Assembly (NCBI RefSeq): GCF_014647495.1
Contig: NZ_BMPH01000007.1
Span: 62,001 to 126,000, forward strand
DNA from: Glutamicibacter protophormiae
GTDB taxonomy: Bacteria; Actinomycetota; Actinomycetes; Actinomycetales; Micrococcaceae
Length of the DNA: 64,000 nucleotides
Reading direction: 5' to 3'
Part shown: positions 16,811 through 25,395 of the stretch, one piece after another
How the letters are laid out: every line of letters starts with the position of its first letter
Numbering within the stretch: position 1 is the first letter of the stretch
Translations under genes and position numbers: made by a program
Notes under the pieces: generated by a model
Told to the model about the DNA's origin: nothing
Seen by the model: the letters and a program-made list of their open reading frames with translations, nothing else
Databases searched by the model: none

Positions 16811-16942
16811 ACCCTTGGTCCTTCGTGGTGCCACTCGCAAAACACCACCAAGTACCTAACCGGTGATCGGTCTTCACCGATACATCTATAATTTATCGCG
16901 TCTGCAAGAATTGCGAAATCATACTTTAGTAGGAGGGTAGCC

Positions 16943-18127
16943 CTAGAACGGGATACTGGCGGTCAAAATCCAGTGACCATTATGCTCCGAAGCTTTGAAC
17001 TTGCCACCAAATGCCTTCATGCGATCCTCCATACCAATGAGTCCGCTGCCCCCTAGTGGCAAGGAGTGCTTGCCAATGGTCGAATCCGCAACCTGATTAG
17101 TGATTTTGAGTCTTGCTTCCTTGCCGTGAGCTGTCAGTGAGATCGAGCATTCGCCACCCGGCAAGGCGTGCTTAATGACGTTGGTCGTCGCCTCCTGCAT
17201 GACTCGATACAGCGCAGTCTGCGCCGAGCGAGGGAGGTCAGAAATTTTTTCTTCGGTGTGCGAGGACACAACAAAATTTGCCTCACGAAGTCGCTGGGAA
17301 AATAGTTCAACACCCTGGACCGCATAAACTGTGGTTGCGGCGGGCTTGTCGGTAGCACCCACGGCCGGATCTGCCATGGTTCCATCGGTGCGCAGGACGT
17401 TGAGCATCAGGCGCAAGTCATGAAGCGTTTCCGTACTGAGTTTCGCGATCACATCAATGGCATCCAGAGCCATTTGGCCATCGTTGGCGAATTTAGCGGC
17501 CTTGGATTGCATGGCGACCACAGTGATGTCATGGGCCACGATGTCGTGGAGATCGCGAGCGATATTCTTACGTTCCGCCTCAATCGCCTGACGTGAACGC
17601 GCGTCTGCTTCTTCCATTTCCTTGACGGCCTTCGCGTTTCGTTCACGCAACAGAAAAATACTGCGAGTTAGCGCGTAGGACAATGCCGACAACGGGGCAA
17701 GAAACAGGATTAGTATCGAATCGTCGCCAGCTCTGAAGATGAACTGGATCATCCAACCAGTAAGAAAAGTCAGATACCAGACCCGGACGTGTCTCGACAA
17801 GGCAGTCGCAGCGAGGGCCGAAAAAATAACAACCGAAAACACCATCCAAAAAAGCAGCTGGCCGTTCCCAAAAAAGAAGAAGGCAGACGCAATATAAATA
17901 CCAAGCGACGCACCCACCCAGCGGCGCCCGACGATAAGTGCAACACATAGAACGATGCCTGCTAACGCACCCCGAATCGATTTCTCGGAGGACTCAATGA
18001 AACCGTCCTGCAGGATCGTAACAATTTCGCTGGCTGATATGGCCAATAATATGGCCATACCACCCCAAATAATGACACCCCGACCAGCAAACTGCTTGGT
18101 CAGGGTGCCTTTAAGCCGTGCAATCAT
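16943..18127 (-). CDS. Sensor histidine kinase, NarL-system type (HisKA_3), with multi-pass membrane sensor
   Basis: The product is a 394-residue membrane kinase. Residues 1 to about 160 are almost entirely hydrophobic, about six spans (e.g. IIWGGMAILLAISASEIVTIL and ASAFFFFGNGQLLFWMVF), with no large extracellular domain. This layout is typical of receptors for small peptides or membrane stress. A short coiled linker leads to the HisKA_3 H-box ERKNIARDLHDIVAHDITVV, with the phospho-accepting His near residue 197. The HATPase domain ends in GGSGLIGMEDRMKAFGGKF. It lies 49 nt downstream of the small secreted peptide gene on the same strand. The matching response regulator is divergent at 18448. 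Confidence 0.9.
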   Translation of the reverse strand: MIARLKGTLTKQFAGRGVIIWGGMAILLAISASEIVTILQDGFIESSEKSIRGALAGIVLCVALIVGRRWVGASLGIYIASAFFFFGNGQLLFWMVFSVVIFSALAATALSRHVRVWYLTFLTGWMIQFIFRAGDDSILILFLAPLSALSYALTRSIFLLRERNAKAVKEMEEADARSRQAIEAERKNIARDLHDIVAHDITVVAMQSKAAKFANDGQMALDAIDVIAKLSTETLHDLRLMLNVLRTDGTMADPAVGATDKPAATTVYAVQGVELFSQRLREANFVVSSHTEEKISDLPRSAQTALYRVMQEATTNVIKHALPGGECSISLTAHGKEARLKITNQVADSTIGKHSLPLGGSGLIGMEDRMKAFGGKFKASEHNGHWILTASIPF

Positions 18128-18176
18128 ACGCCGAATACTTCACCGGGCAAGCCGTGAAGTCAAGCGGACGAACTTG

Positions 18177-18365
18177 CTAGCAGGAGATGCCGTAGTTCTT
18201 GCAGAACCAGTTCGACAGGTCGGTGCCCCAACCAGCCGGGGTAGCAACAGCGCCACCCTTCGAGATCACCTGGCTACCAGCGGTAGCAGCGGATGCCGGA
18301 GCCGCAACTGCAGTAACCGGCGCGAGTACTAGTGCCGCAACTGCGAGCATCTTCAGTGCCTTCAT
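18177..18365 (-). CDS. Small secreted peptide with two C-terminal cysteines (candidate signal peptide for the adjacent kinase)
   Basis: The gene encodes 62 residues from the ATG at 18365, which has GGGGTG about 4 nt upstream. The ATG at 18377 has no ribosome binding site. Residues 1-26 are a textbook Sec signal peptide (MKALKMLAVAALVLAP, then AAPASA|A). Predicted cleavage leaves about 36 residues, mostly Gly/Ala/Ser-rich. They end in the aromatic, two-cysteine tail GWGTDLSNWFCKNYGISC. The two cysteines enclose six residues and could form a disulfide ring. The gene is first in an apparent operon with the histidine kinase and is divergent from the response regulator. An autoinducer or bacteriocin role is inferred from this context; no homolog is recognised. 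Confidence 0.75.
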   Translation of the reverse strand: MKALKMLAVAALVLAPVTAVAAPASAATAGSQVISKGGAVATPAGWGTDLSNWFCKNYGISC

Positions 18366-18447
18366 AACACACCCCATGTTTGAGTATTCTTATATAGTTC
18401 GAGTGAGCAGTCCGGAGCTGGCCTGTAGTGACTTTCTAAGGAAACTG

Positions 18448-19125
18448 ATGGAACAGATCAAAGTGCTCATCGTCGATGACGAGCCCCTTATTCGGAATGC
18501 TTTGGGCACAATCCTAGCAACGGATCAGAGAATTGTAACGCTTCAATCTGTAGATAACGGATTAAAAGCTGTCGAATTCTGCAGGGACAATGAAGTCGAC
18601 GTTGTTTTGATGGATTTGCAGATGCCCATCATGGACGGAGTCGAAGCTACACGGGAAATCAAGGCCGCAAGGAACAGCCCTGCGATCCTTGCCATCACGG
18701 CGTTCTCATCCGACGACTACCTCGTGCCTGTGCTTGCCGCCGGCGCAGGCGGCTACTTGGTTAAAGACACTGAACCGGCAGAGATCATCAGCGCAATACA
18801 TGCTGTCCACAATGGCACCGCAGCTATTTCCCCGTCAGTTTCTTCGGACCTCGTCTCCGCGATTCAATCGGCGTACCGGGACACCAGCCAGGAAGTCCGC
18901 GATCTGATCGAAGATCTCGGCCTCACTGCGCGTGAGGTGGAAATTCTGAACCTCTTGGCGAAGGGTCTTAATAACACCGAGATCAGCCGAAAATTGAAAA
19001 TTTCAGAAGCCACCGTAAAAACGCATATGGCCAAAATCTTTTCCAAGCTCGAAGTGCGCGACCGTGTCCAGGCGCTGGTAACGGCCACGCGCATGGGCCT
19101 CATCGAGATTCCACGCGACCAGTAG
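18448..19125 (+). CDS. Response regulator, NarL/FixJ (LuxR-type HTH) family
   Basis: This 225-residue regulator starts at 18448 with AAGGA 5 nt upstream. The receiver domain has the acid pair in VLIVDDEPLIRNAL, the phospho-accepting Asp in VLMDLQMPIMDG near residue 57, and Lys in GGYLVKDTEP. The C-terminal LuxR-type HTH reads LTAREVEILNLLAKGLNNTEI, then ATVKTHMAKIFSKL. The gene is divergent from the peptide and kinase genes, with 82 bp between the starts. This shared promoter region is the natural target for control of both sides. Confidence 0.92.
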   Translation: MEQIKVLIVDDEPLIRNALGTILATDQRIVTLQSVDNGLKAVEFCRDNEVDVVLMDLQMPIMDGVEATREIKAARNSPAILAITAFSSDDYLVPVLAAGAGGYLVKDTEPAEIISAIHAVHNGTAAISPSVSSDLVSAIQSAYRDTSQEVRDLIEDLGLTAREVEILNLLAKGLNNTEISRKLKISEATVKTHMAKIFSKLEVRDRVQALVTATRMGLIEIPRDQ

Positions 19126-19248
19126 TCGGCTTCGCCCAAGGTGAGCTGGGCCTCCTCGCGAACGTTTCCGGAGGGTATCGGGAATAGATCTGCTTAAATT
19201 ACGTTGAACATGAGCATAGACCGCTCAAGTTTCTACTAGGAGGCTCAC

Positions 19249-21804
19249 TTGCCAGCATTCTTCGGCTCTCCCGACAACGGCTCGTTCGAGGAATTCCTCT
19301 CCCGGTTCCTTTCCTCGCGCGCCCAGGCTGCCCGGCCGATCGATATCACCCGCCTGCTTTCTGCACGCACCCATGAGGCAGTCACCACCGCCGCGTCGAT
19401 TTCGCATGAGCACGGCCACGACGAAATCGATTCGCTCCACCTTCTCATAGCGCTGCTGCGCACCGAACCAATCCGGTCGCACCTCGAAACCATGGGCACG
19501 GACATCGAGTCCCTGGCCAAGGACGCCATCGCCCACCTGCCGCAGCGCCAGGAGCAGCAGGAGAAGCCGACGCGACTTTCCTCGGCCGCCCAGCGCAGCC
19601 TCTTCGACGCCTACCAGGTAGCCCGCAACTACGGTTCGACCTACATCGACCCAGACCACCTGTTCCTTGCGTTCGTCTTCAACCCGGAATCGCCGGTCAG
19701 CAACTTGCTGGCCCAGCACGGGATCACCGGCCAGTCGTTGCAGCAGGCAGCCCTGGAACAGGTCCAGCGCGCCCAGTCCGGGCAAAACCAGGATTCCGAG
19801 GAGTCCGAGGTCTCCATGCTGGAGCGCTACGGCACCGACCTGACCGCGTTGGCCGCCGACGGCCAGATCGACCCGGTCATCGGCCGCGAGGAGGAGCTGG
19901 CCCAGGTCATCGAGATCCTGGCCCGCCGCACCAAGAACAATCCGGTGCTCATCGGCGAAGCCGGCGTGGGCAAGACCGCCATCGCCGAGGGGCTGGCCCG
20001 TGCCATCGTGGCCGACGAGGTCCCCGAGCAGATCCGCGGCGCCCAGCTGATCTCCATCGACCTGCCCGGCATGCTCGCCGGCACCCGCTACCGCGGCGAC
20101 TTCGAGCAGCGCCTGACCGGCCTGCTGGAAGAGGTCGCCGATGCCGAGGGCCAGGCCATCGTGTTCATCGACGAGATGCACCTGCTGGTCGGCGCCGGCT
20201 CGGGCGAGTCCGGCAACATGGACGCAGCCAACATCCTCAAGCCGCGTCTGGCGCGCGGCGAACTGCACCTGATCGGTGCCACCACGCTGGACGAGTTCCG
20301 CAAGGTGGAGAAGGACTCCGCGCTGGCCCGCCGCTTCGGCAAGGTCACCGTGGAGGAGCCCTCGCAGGAGGTCGCGCTGGCAATTCTCGAGGGCCTGCGC
20401 GAATCCTACGAGGACCACCATCAGGTGCAGTACACCCCCGAGGCGCTGAAGGCCGCGGTGAGCCTGTCGGCCCGCTACCTGACCGACCGTCGCCTGCCGG
20501 ACAAGGCGATCGACCTGATCGACATCGCCGGTGCCCGCCGTTCCATCGCGGCCGGCGACACCGAGGACGTCCAGGGGCTGCGCTCCGAGCTGGTCGACGC
20601 CGAGCGCGACAAGGCCCGGGCCGTCGGCGAGGAGCGCTTCGAGGACGCCAGCGCCTGGCGCGACCACATCACCGCGCTGACCGAACGCATCGCCGCCGCG
20701 GAGGAGGCCGGCGACGCCGGCATCACCCGCGTGGTGGACGAAGCCCAGATCTCCGAGGTCATCGCCCGCTCCACCGGCATCCCGACCTCGCGGATCTCCG
20801 GGGACGACAAGGCCCGCCTGTCCGTGCTGGAAGAGTCGCTGCACGCCTCGGTGATCGGCCAGTCCGAAGCCGTGGCCGCGGTGGCCCGCGCCGTGCGCCG
20901 CAACCGCACCGGCTTGTCCCCCGCCCAGCGCCCCATCGGCTCGTTCCTGTTCCTCGGCCCGACCGGGGTGGGCAAGACCGAGCTGGCCAAGGCACTGGCC
21001 ACCAACCTGTTCGGCTCGGCCGACGCGATGATCCGCGTGGACATGAGCGAATACGGCGAGAAGCACACCGTCGCGCGCCTGATCGGCGCCCCTCCGGGCT
21101 ACATCGGCCACGACCAGCCGGGCCAGCTGACCGAGAAGGTGCGCCGCAACCCGTACTCGGTGATCCTGCTCGACGAAATCGAGAAGGCCCACCCGGACGT
21201 GTTCAACGTGCTGTTGCAGGTGCTCGATGACGGCCGGCTGACCGACTCGGCCGGACGCACCGTGGACTTCTCCAACACGCTGATCCTGATGACCAGCAAC
21301 CTGGGCGGCGAGTACCTGGCCAACAAGGCCGGCAACTTCGGTTTCACCTCCGCCAACGCGGCCAGCGAGGCCGGAGAGATCCGCGCCAAGGTGATGGGCA
21401 AGGTGCGCGAATTCATGCGCCCCGAGTTCCTGAACCGGCTGGACGAGGTGCTGCTGTTCAGCAAGCTGAGCCAGTCGGAGATCGGCCAGATCGTCAAGCT
21501 GGTGTTGGCCGAAACCGGCGAGCGCCTGGCCGACCAGGAGCTCTCGCTGGATGTCAGCGACGCCGCGGTGGCTTGGCTTGCCGACGAGGGCTACGATCCG
21601 GAGTTCGGCGCCCGCCCGCTGCGCCGCTTGGTGCAGCGCAAGGTGCAGGACGCGATTGCCGACCTGCTGATCAACGACGCGGTCGCCGCCGGCGACACCA
21701 TCGCCGTGGACTACGCCGACGGCAAGCTGAAGGTCGCCAAGCAGGTTGCGCCTCAGGCTCCGCCGGCGGCCGAGGAAAAGGTCATGGACTTCTTCGGCAG
21801 CTAG
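19249..21804 (+). CDS. ClpC-like AAA+ unfoldase (Clp ATPase)
   Basis: This 851-residue protein has a Clp N domain (residues 1-150), a first AAA+ module with Walker [10 protein letters not shown] and Walker B IVFIDEMH, and a second with GPTGVGKTE and [15 protein letters not shown]. The linker between modules is short and UVR-like ([13 protein letters not shown]), not the long ClpB coiled coil. A GF motif (GNFGFTS) after the second Walker B fits the ClpP-docking loop. A ClpC-type partner of ClpP is therefore more likely than a ClpB disaggregase. The N-terminal sequence ([20 protein letters not shown]) differs from housekeeping ClpC1, so it may be a second paralog. The start is TTG with a strong AGGAGG 6 nt upstream. 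A terminator follows. Confidence 0.85.
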   Translation: MPAFFGSPDNGSFEEFLSRFLSSRAQAARPIDITRLLSARTHEAVTTAASISHEHGHDEIDSLHLLIALLRTEPIRSHLETMGTDIESLAKDAIAHLPQRQEQQEKPTRLSSAAQRSLFDAYQVARNYGSTYIDPDHLFLAFVFNPESPVSNLLAQHGITGQSLQQAALEQVQRAQSGQNQDSEESEVSMLERYGTDLTALAADGQIDPVIGREEELAQVIEILARRTKNNPVLIGEAGVGKTAIAEGLARAIVADEVPEQIRGAQLISIDLPGMLAGTRYRGDFEQRLTGLLEEVADAEGQAIVFIDEMHLLVGAGSGESGNMDAANILKPRLARGELHLIGATTLDEFRKVEKDSALARRFGKVTVEEPSQEVALAILEGLRESYEDHHQVQYTPEALKAAVSLSARYLTDRRLPDKAIDLIDIAGARRSIAAGDTEDVQGLRSELVDAERDKARAVGEERFEDASAWRDHITALTERIAAAEEAGDAGITRVVDEAQISEVIARSTGIPTSRISGDDKARLSVLEESLHASVIGQSEAVAAVARAVRRNRTGLSPAQRPIGSFLFLGPTGVGKTELAKALATNLFGSADAMIRVDMSEYGEKHTVARLIGAPPGYIGHDQPGQLTEKVRRNPYSVILLDEIEKAHPDVFNVLLQVLDDGRLTDSAGRTVDFSNTLILMTSNLGGEYLANKAGNFGFTSANAASEAGEIRAKVMGKVREFMRPEFLNRLDEVLLFSKLSQSEIGQIVKLVLAETGERLADQELSLDVSDAAVAWLADEGYDPEFGARPLRRLVQRKVQDAIADLLINDAVAAGDTIAVDYADGKLKVAKQVAPQAPPAAEEKVMDFFGS

Positions 21805-21827
21805 CCTCCGCGCCAGCAGCCGCCCGG

Positions 21828-21870
21828 GGCGGCCTGCGGGAACCAGCAAGGGTCCCGCAGGCCGCCTTTT
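21828..21870 (+). terminator. Rho-independent terminator after the Clp gene
   Basis: GGCGGCCTGCGGGA pairs with TCCCGCAGGCCGCC (14 bp, 11-nt loop) followed by TTTT. Confidence 0.88.
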
Positions 21871-21937
21871 GTCCACCCGGAGAATTGCCGGTGCGCTGCC
21901 CTACCCAAGAACCGCACCTCCCGGTAGGTTGGTACTC

Positions 21938-22294
21938 ATGGCGAACATCGGCATGATCACTCTCGATACCCTGGACGAGCAGGCCGCGTCCGCATGGTGG
22001 CGGCTGGTGCTGCACGGCGAATACGCGGGGCAGTATCCGGGCTTCACCATGATCTCGGTTCCGGGCTTCCCGGCCAGGATTGGATTCCAGCAGGTCGACG
22101 AGGTGACCCCCGGCAAGAACCGGGTTCACCTGGATCTTGAAGCCAAAACCGACCGGGCCAAGGAAGTCGCTGAGCTGCTGGCGGCCGGAGCCACCCTGGT
22201 CGAGGAGCACACGGACGACCCTGACTTCGGGTGGAGCGTACTGCGCGACCCGTTCGGCATTGTCTTCTGCTTGTCGGATCCCCACGGGGACTAG
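21938..22294 (+). CDS. VOC-superfamily (glyoxalase-like) protein
   Basis: The product is a 118-residue single VOC domain. It opens with MANIGMITLDTLDEQAASAWW, has the central GKNRVHLDLEAKTDRAKEVA and ends with WSVLRDPFGIVFCLSDP. These are the beta-alpha-beta-beta-beta units of Glyoxalase_6-type proteins. Metal ligands cannot be assigned with confidence and the substrate is unknown. TAGGTT lies 7 nt before the ATG and there is no ribosome binding site, so the mRNA is probably leaderless. The next gene starts 4 nt after its stop. Confidence 0.82.
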   Translation: MANIGMITLDTLDEQAASAWWRLVLHGEYAGQYPGFTMISVPGFPARIGFQQVDEVTPGKNRVHLDLEAKTDRAKEVAELLAAGATLVEEHTDDPDFGWSVLRDPFGIVFCLSDPHGD

Positions 22295-22298
22295 TTCC

Positions 22299-22886
22299 AT
22301 GGGTCTTTTCTCCAAGAAGTCCGCGGAGCCGGCAAGCCACCGCATCGATGTGCATTTCGCGCAGCCGATGACCGTCCGCCTGCGCCAGCAGCAGGAACAG
22401 GCCCTGCTGGAGGTGGCCACCGCCAGGCCGCAGTGCACCGCGCGCGTGGTCGCTTCGGGCACCGCGATCTCGGACCATGAGGAACCGCTCTCCAGCGATG
22501 TGCAGTTCGAGGTCTCCTGCCCGGATGTGAAAAAGCTGGTCGCCGCCTTCAGCAGCTGGCTGATGGCCAACGGGCTGGCCCGCGGTTCATGGATGGAAGT
22601 GGACGGCGAGCGCACCGCCCTGGGCACCAGCGAATACGTATTGCTGCGCACCCGGCTGGCCGAGGAATCCGATGCGGACCTGGAGGCCACCGTGCTGGCG
22701 TTGCACCGCGCGCTGGGCGACGGCACCATCGGCTGGCACGAGGATGTCTATTTCCGCTTCGACGGACCGGTGTTCGTCTTCAACGGCGATTCCGCGCGGG
22801 CGATCATGGACGCGCTGGCCGAGGAACTTGCCAAGCACCCCTTGCTCCGCAAGGCGGAACTGGTGGCGGCTAACGCGGCGGGCTGA
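22299..22886 (+). CDS. Hypothetical protein
   Basis: The product is a 195-residue protein of unknown function (MGLFSKKSAEPASHRIDVHF). It is probably cytoplasmic: no signal peptide or membrane span. Strand-rich segments such as SDVQFEVSCPDVKKLVAAF and DVYFRFDGPVFVFNGDSARA alternate with helices. The 4-nt gap from the VOC gene indicates translational coupling, so the two probably act together. No motif was recognised. Confidence 0.75.
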   Translation: MGLFSKKSAEPASHRIDVHFAQPMTVRLRQQQEQALLEVATARPQCTARVVASGTAISDHEEPLSSDVQFEVSCPDVKKLVAAFSSWLMANGLARGSWMEVDGERTALGTSEYVLLRTRLAEESDADLEATVLALHRALGDGTIGWHEDVYFRFDGPVFVFNGDSARAIMDALAEELAKHPLLRKAELVAANAAG

Positions 22887-22904
22887 GCCGTCTACGCTGG
22901 TTCC

Positions 22905-23576
22905 ATGAGCTTAGAGCTTTCAATTCCCGTCGAATCCGTCGCGCTCAGCGCCCTGCTGGACGCTGCCGACCACCCTGCCGCACTGGTGCTCCTGGCCCAT
23001 GGCTCGGGCGCAGGCAAGGACCATCCGTTCATGTCAGGGTACGCGCAGGCGGTCGCAGCATTGGGCTGCAGTGTCTTGCGGTTCAACTTCCCGTACATGG
23101 ATGCCGGCAAGAAGTTCCCGGACAAGGCGCCGACGGCTGTCTCTGCTTGGAATCACGTGCGCAATTGGGCCGCGGAGAACCTCGCCGGCGATCTTCCCAT
23201 TTTCGCCGCCGGCAAATCCTTCGGCGGACGCATGGCATCCGTGGCCGTATCCGAGGGAATGGACGCTGCGGGCCTGGTCTTCCTCGGCTACCCGCTGCAT
23301 GCGCCGAAGAAAGACGAGAAACTGCGCGACGAGCACCTGTACGCGTTGCAGGTTCCGATGCTTTTCCTCGAAGGCACCCGCGATCCCTTCGCCAATCCGC
23401 AGATCATGGCGGATGTGGCATCCAGGCTGAACGAGAAGACCGAACTGGTCTGGTTCGAAGGCGGAGACCACTCGTTCAAGGTGCCCCGCTCGGGGCGCAC
23501 CCCGGAGCAGGATGGCGCGGGCCTTGCCGAGGCAACGGCTCGCTTCATCCGCTCCGTCCTGGGCCATCGGAGCTAG
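22905..23576 (+). CDS. Alpha/beta hydrolase of the KANL3/Tex30-like type
   Basis: This 223-residue hydrolase fold has the oxyanion segment VLLAHGSGAGKDHPFM near residue 29, the nucleophile elbow GKSFGGRMAS near 103, the Asp strand MLFLEGTRDPF near 150, and His in GGDHSFKVP near 188. The order and spacing fit the small KANL3/Tex30-like hydrolases (dienelactone-hydrolase clan). The substrate is unknown. TACGCT lies 6 nt before the ATG, which fits a leaderless start. It runs in the same direction as the two genes before it but has its own promoter-like hexamer. Confidence 0.83.
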   Translation: MSLELSIPVESVALSALLDAADHPAALVLLAHGSGAGKDHPFMSGYAQAVAALGCSVLRFNFPYMDAGKKFPDKAPTAVSAWNHVRNWAAENLAGDLPIFAAGKSFGGRMASVAVSEGMDAAGLVFLGYPLHAPKKDEKLRDEHLYALQVPMLFLEGTRDPFANPQIMADVASRLNEKTELVWFEGGDHSFKVPRSGRTPEQDGAGLAEATARFIRSVLGHRS

Positions 23577-23621
23577 GTTCCGTCCGGCAGTGCCACGGGC
23601 TCCTGCCTGCCCAATAGGCGC

Positions 23622-24046
23622 TTAGCCGGCGGCGAATGCGCTGGCGTTCTCGGGACAGATGGTGTCGATGCTCTCGGCGGCGATGCCGAAGGACATGGTC
23701 ATGCCGATGCCCGAGGTAACCGTCACCACGCGGGTCTGCTCGTCCGGCTCCTCAACCAGCAGGCTCGTCAGCGCGCTGCTCGCATACACTCCCTGCCAAC
23801 GCTGGGTGATCTGCAGCGGAGCCCCCAGCACCTTGCTGATCTCGCCAACGAGGCGATCTGTCCACCACTCGTCGAGGAACGGGTCCACCGTATTCCCATA
23901 CACATGGCTGTCGCCCAGCAGCAGCGTACCGTCCGGACGCCGGGTAAACATCACGTTCGCGACCATGTCGACCAGCTCAGGGCTGTTGCGGTAGATCTCT
24001 TCGCGGACATCCGCGGCCCCCGGCATCGCGGTTAAAACTTCGGGTC
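23622..24046 (-). pseudogene. C-terminal remnant of a phosphonate-associated FAD oxidoreductase (TIGR03364-like)
   Basis: About 135 residues remain (MPGAADVREEIYRNSPELVD to the stop), and the frame can be read back a further dozen codons (QRPEVLTA). They match the C-terminal third of DAO-superfamily oxidoreductases found in phosphonate catabolism clusters: NVMFTRRPDGTLLLGDSHVY, then VVTVTSGIGMTMSFGIAAE. The FAD-binding N terminus (about 230 residues) is missing. The fragment starts exactly where the upstream phosphonoacetate hydrolase fragment stops, so one deletion probably removed the material between them. Confidence 0.72.
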
Positions 24047-24349
24047 GTTGATCAGAACCTCTTCACCGGTGGACGGGTCCAGGATGTAGTTGCCGCAGAT
24101 GCCATGCACTGCCGGCGGATGACCTGTGGCAATGAACATGTTGTTCGGGCTGGTGAGCGTCGGAATGGCGCAGTGTGCGCCCCAGGAGGTGCCGCGGCCT
24201 TCAATCTGCTCTTTGAGCCAAGGCATGCGACCGGCCTTGATCGCTTCCTCGTGGTAGGCAGGCTCGCTGCCGTCGATGCCGATGACGACGGCAGGGTCGC
24301 CCTGGTGGATGTATTCGCGACCGTTGACCAAGAACGTGGTGCGACTCAT
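24032..24349 (-). pseudogene. phnA: N-terminal remnant of a phosphonoacetate hydrolase
   Basis: About 105 residues remain from an ATG at 24349 (MSRTTFLVNGREYIHQGDPA). They match the N terminus of phosphonoacetate hydrolases of the alkaline phosphatase superfamily: VVIGIDGSEPAYHEE holds the first metal-binding Asp, PTLTSPNNMFIATGHPPAVH the nucleophile Thr, and GICGNYILDP follows. Family members are about 400 residues; the rest is absent. The frame runs into TAA right after the fusion to the FAD oxidoreductase fragment. This is a decayed phosphonoacetate-use locus, not a working enzyme. Confidence 0.75.
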
Positions 24350-24559
24350 GGAGATGCCTTCGGCAACCCGGAGCCCCTCACGTCGCATGATGAGACGGAA
24401 CTGCGGAAGATTCCCTGAAATCACCCGCAGGCAGATCCGCGGAGATGCGCAAGCCGCGGAACCGCCGAGCTGAACCGCACATGAAACCCACAGGAAAAAT
24501 GCGGAGCGCTACGCGACCGCCGGTCGTTGGAAGCAGTAACGCACACCCCAAGGAGAACC

Positions 24560-25219
24560 ATGGTTCCAGTTCCACCGCAGGATGCTTCCCGGGAAATCCT
24601 CGCCGGCAGCATTCGACGTACCCTGGTCATCGTGGGGACCGATGGCGCCGGAAAAACCACATCCGCCCAGGCGCTGGCCAGCAGTCTGGAACGCGACGGA
24701 TTCACCGCGCGATTCGCGGCAAACGTTTCGGGACGGCGCTGGCTGACACGGCGTTCAAGAGCCTGGGGACTCGACTTTCCCACCTTCACCCAGGACTTCA
24801 TCGAGGCGGTCATCCGCACGGCCAATGTGGCAGTCAACTCGTTGCGGGCACGCAGCTTGAATGGCCTGACCGTCATGGACCGGCACCTGTACTGCCAACT
24901 GGTCCTTCGCAGGGTGCGCGGCCAGCCGCTGGGCCTGCTCATGCCGTGGCTGGCCCACAAGTCGGTAGAGCGGTCGCTGGTAGTGGTGCTGGATGTCGAG
25001 GAGAAGGTCGCCTACAACCGCATCGCCTCGCGCGAGGACGACTTCGAGACCTTGGAATACCTGCAGTCCAGCAGGCTCGAATATCTGCGGCTGGCCAAGG
25101 ACAACGGCTGGAGCATCGTTGACGGGTCGCAATCGATTCGGCAGATTACTGCTGAGTTGCGTTTCCTAGCCGGATACCCGGCGGCGCTCACGCGTCACCC
25201 GGCCCCGAGTCCCAGCTAG
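24560..25219 (+). CDS. Thymidylate kinase-like P-loop protein
   Basis: This 219-residue protein has the Walker A loop VIVGTDGAGKTTSAQALAS at about residues 24-42 and the DRH motif TVMDRHLYCQLVL near 103, as in thymidylate and deoxynucleoside kinases. The lid-like region EKVAYNRIASREDDFETLEY is also in place. The start at 24560 has AAGGAG 4 nt upstream. It is not adjacent to holB as the housekeeping tmk often is, so it is probably an accessory nucleotide or sugar-nucleotide kinase. The substrate is unknown. Confidence 0.78.
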   Translation: MVPVPPQDASREILAGSIRRTLVIVGTDGAGKTTSAQALASSLERDGFTARFAANVSGRRWLTRRSRAWGLDFPTFTQDFIEAVIRTANVAVNSLRARSLNGLTVMDRHLYCQLVLRRVRGQPLGLLMPWLAHKSVERSLVVVLDVEEKVAYNRIASREDDFETLEYLQSSRLEYLRLAKDNGWSIVDGSQSIRQITAELRFLAGYPAALTRHPAPSPS

Positions 25220-25226
25220 CCGAGAC

Positions 25227-25367
25227 TCAGGCAAATCGTTCGGGGTCCGACTCGATGCGCCAGCAGTGCGGCGGTGGACCGGCAGCGGAAATCCAGCCAC
25301 CGGGCATCATCCCTTGTTCGATCGAACGGATCGCGGGCATGCGGCAGCCCAGCCGTTCCGGCGGCAT
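25227..25367 (-). CDS. Possible small protein downstream of ramB
   Basis: A 46-codon frame starts at MPPERLGCRMPAIRS and ends GPPPHCWRIESDPERFA. It lies 28 nt after the ramB-type stop on the same strand. It has no clear ribosome binding site and no family match. Its composition is plausible but it could equally be chance in high-GC DNA. It is listed because the 176-bp gap otherwise holds nothing. Confidence 0.25.
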   Translation of the reverse strand: MPPERLGCRMPAIRSIEQGMMPGGWISAAGPPPHCWRIESDPERFA

Positions 25368-25395
25368 TTGCCGGACAGAAATCGCACGACCCGGT

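Noticed and set aside
19249-21804. ClpB disaggregase
   Set aside because: The long coiled-coil middle domain is missing and a ClpP-docking GF loop and short UVR-like linker are present.
19225-21876. 883-residue open frame on the minus strand
   Set aside because: It is antisense to the ClpC-like gene, has low-complexity Gly/Leu/Gln composition without family features, and arises from high GC codon bias.
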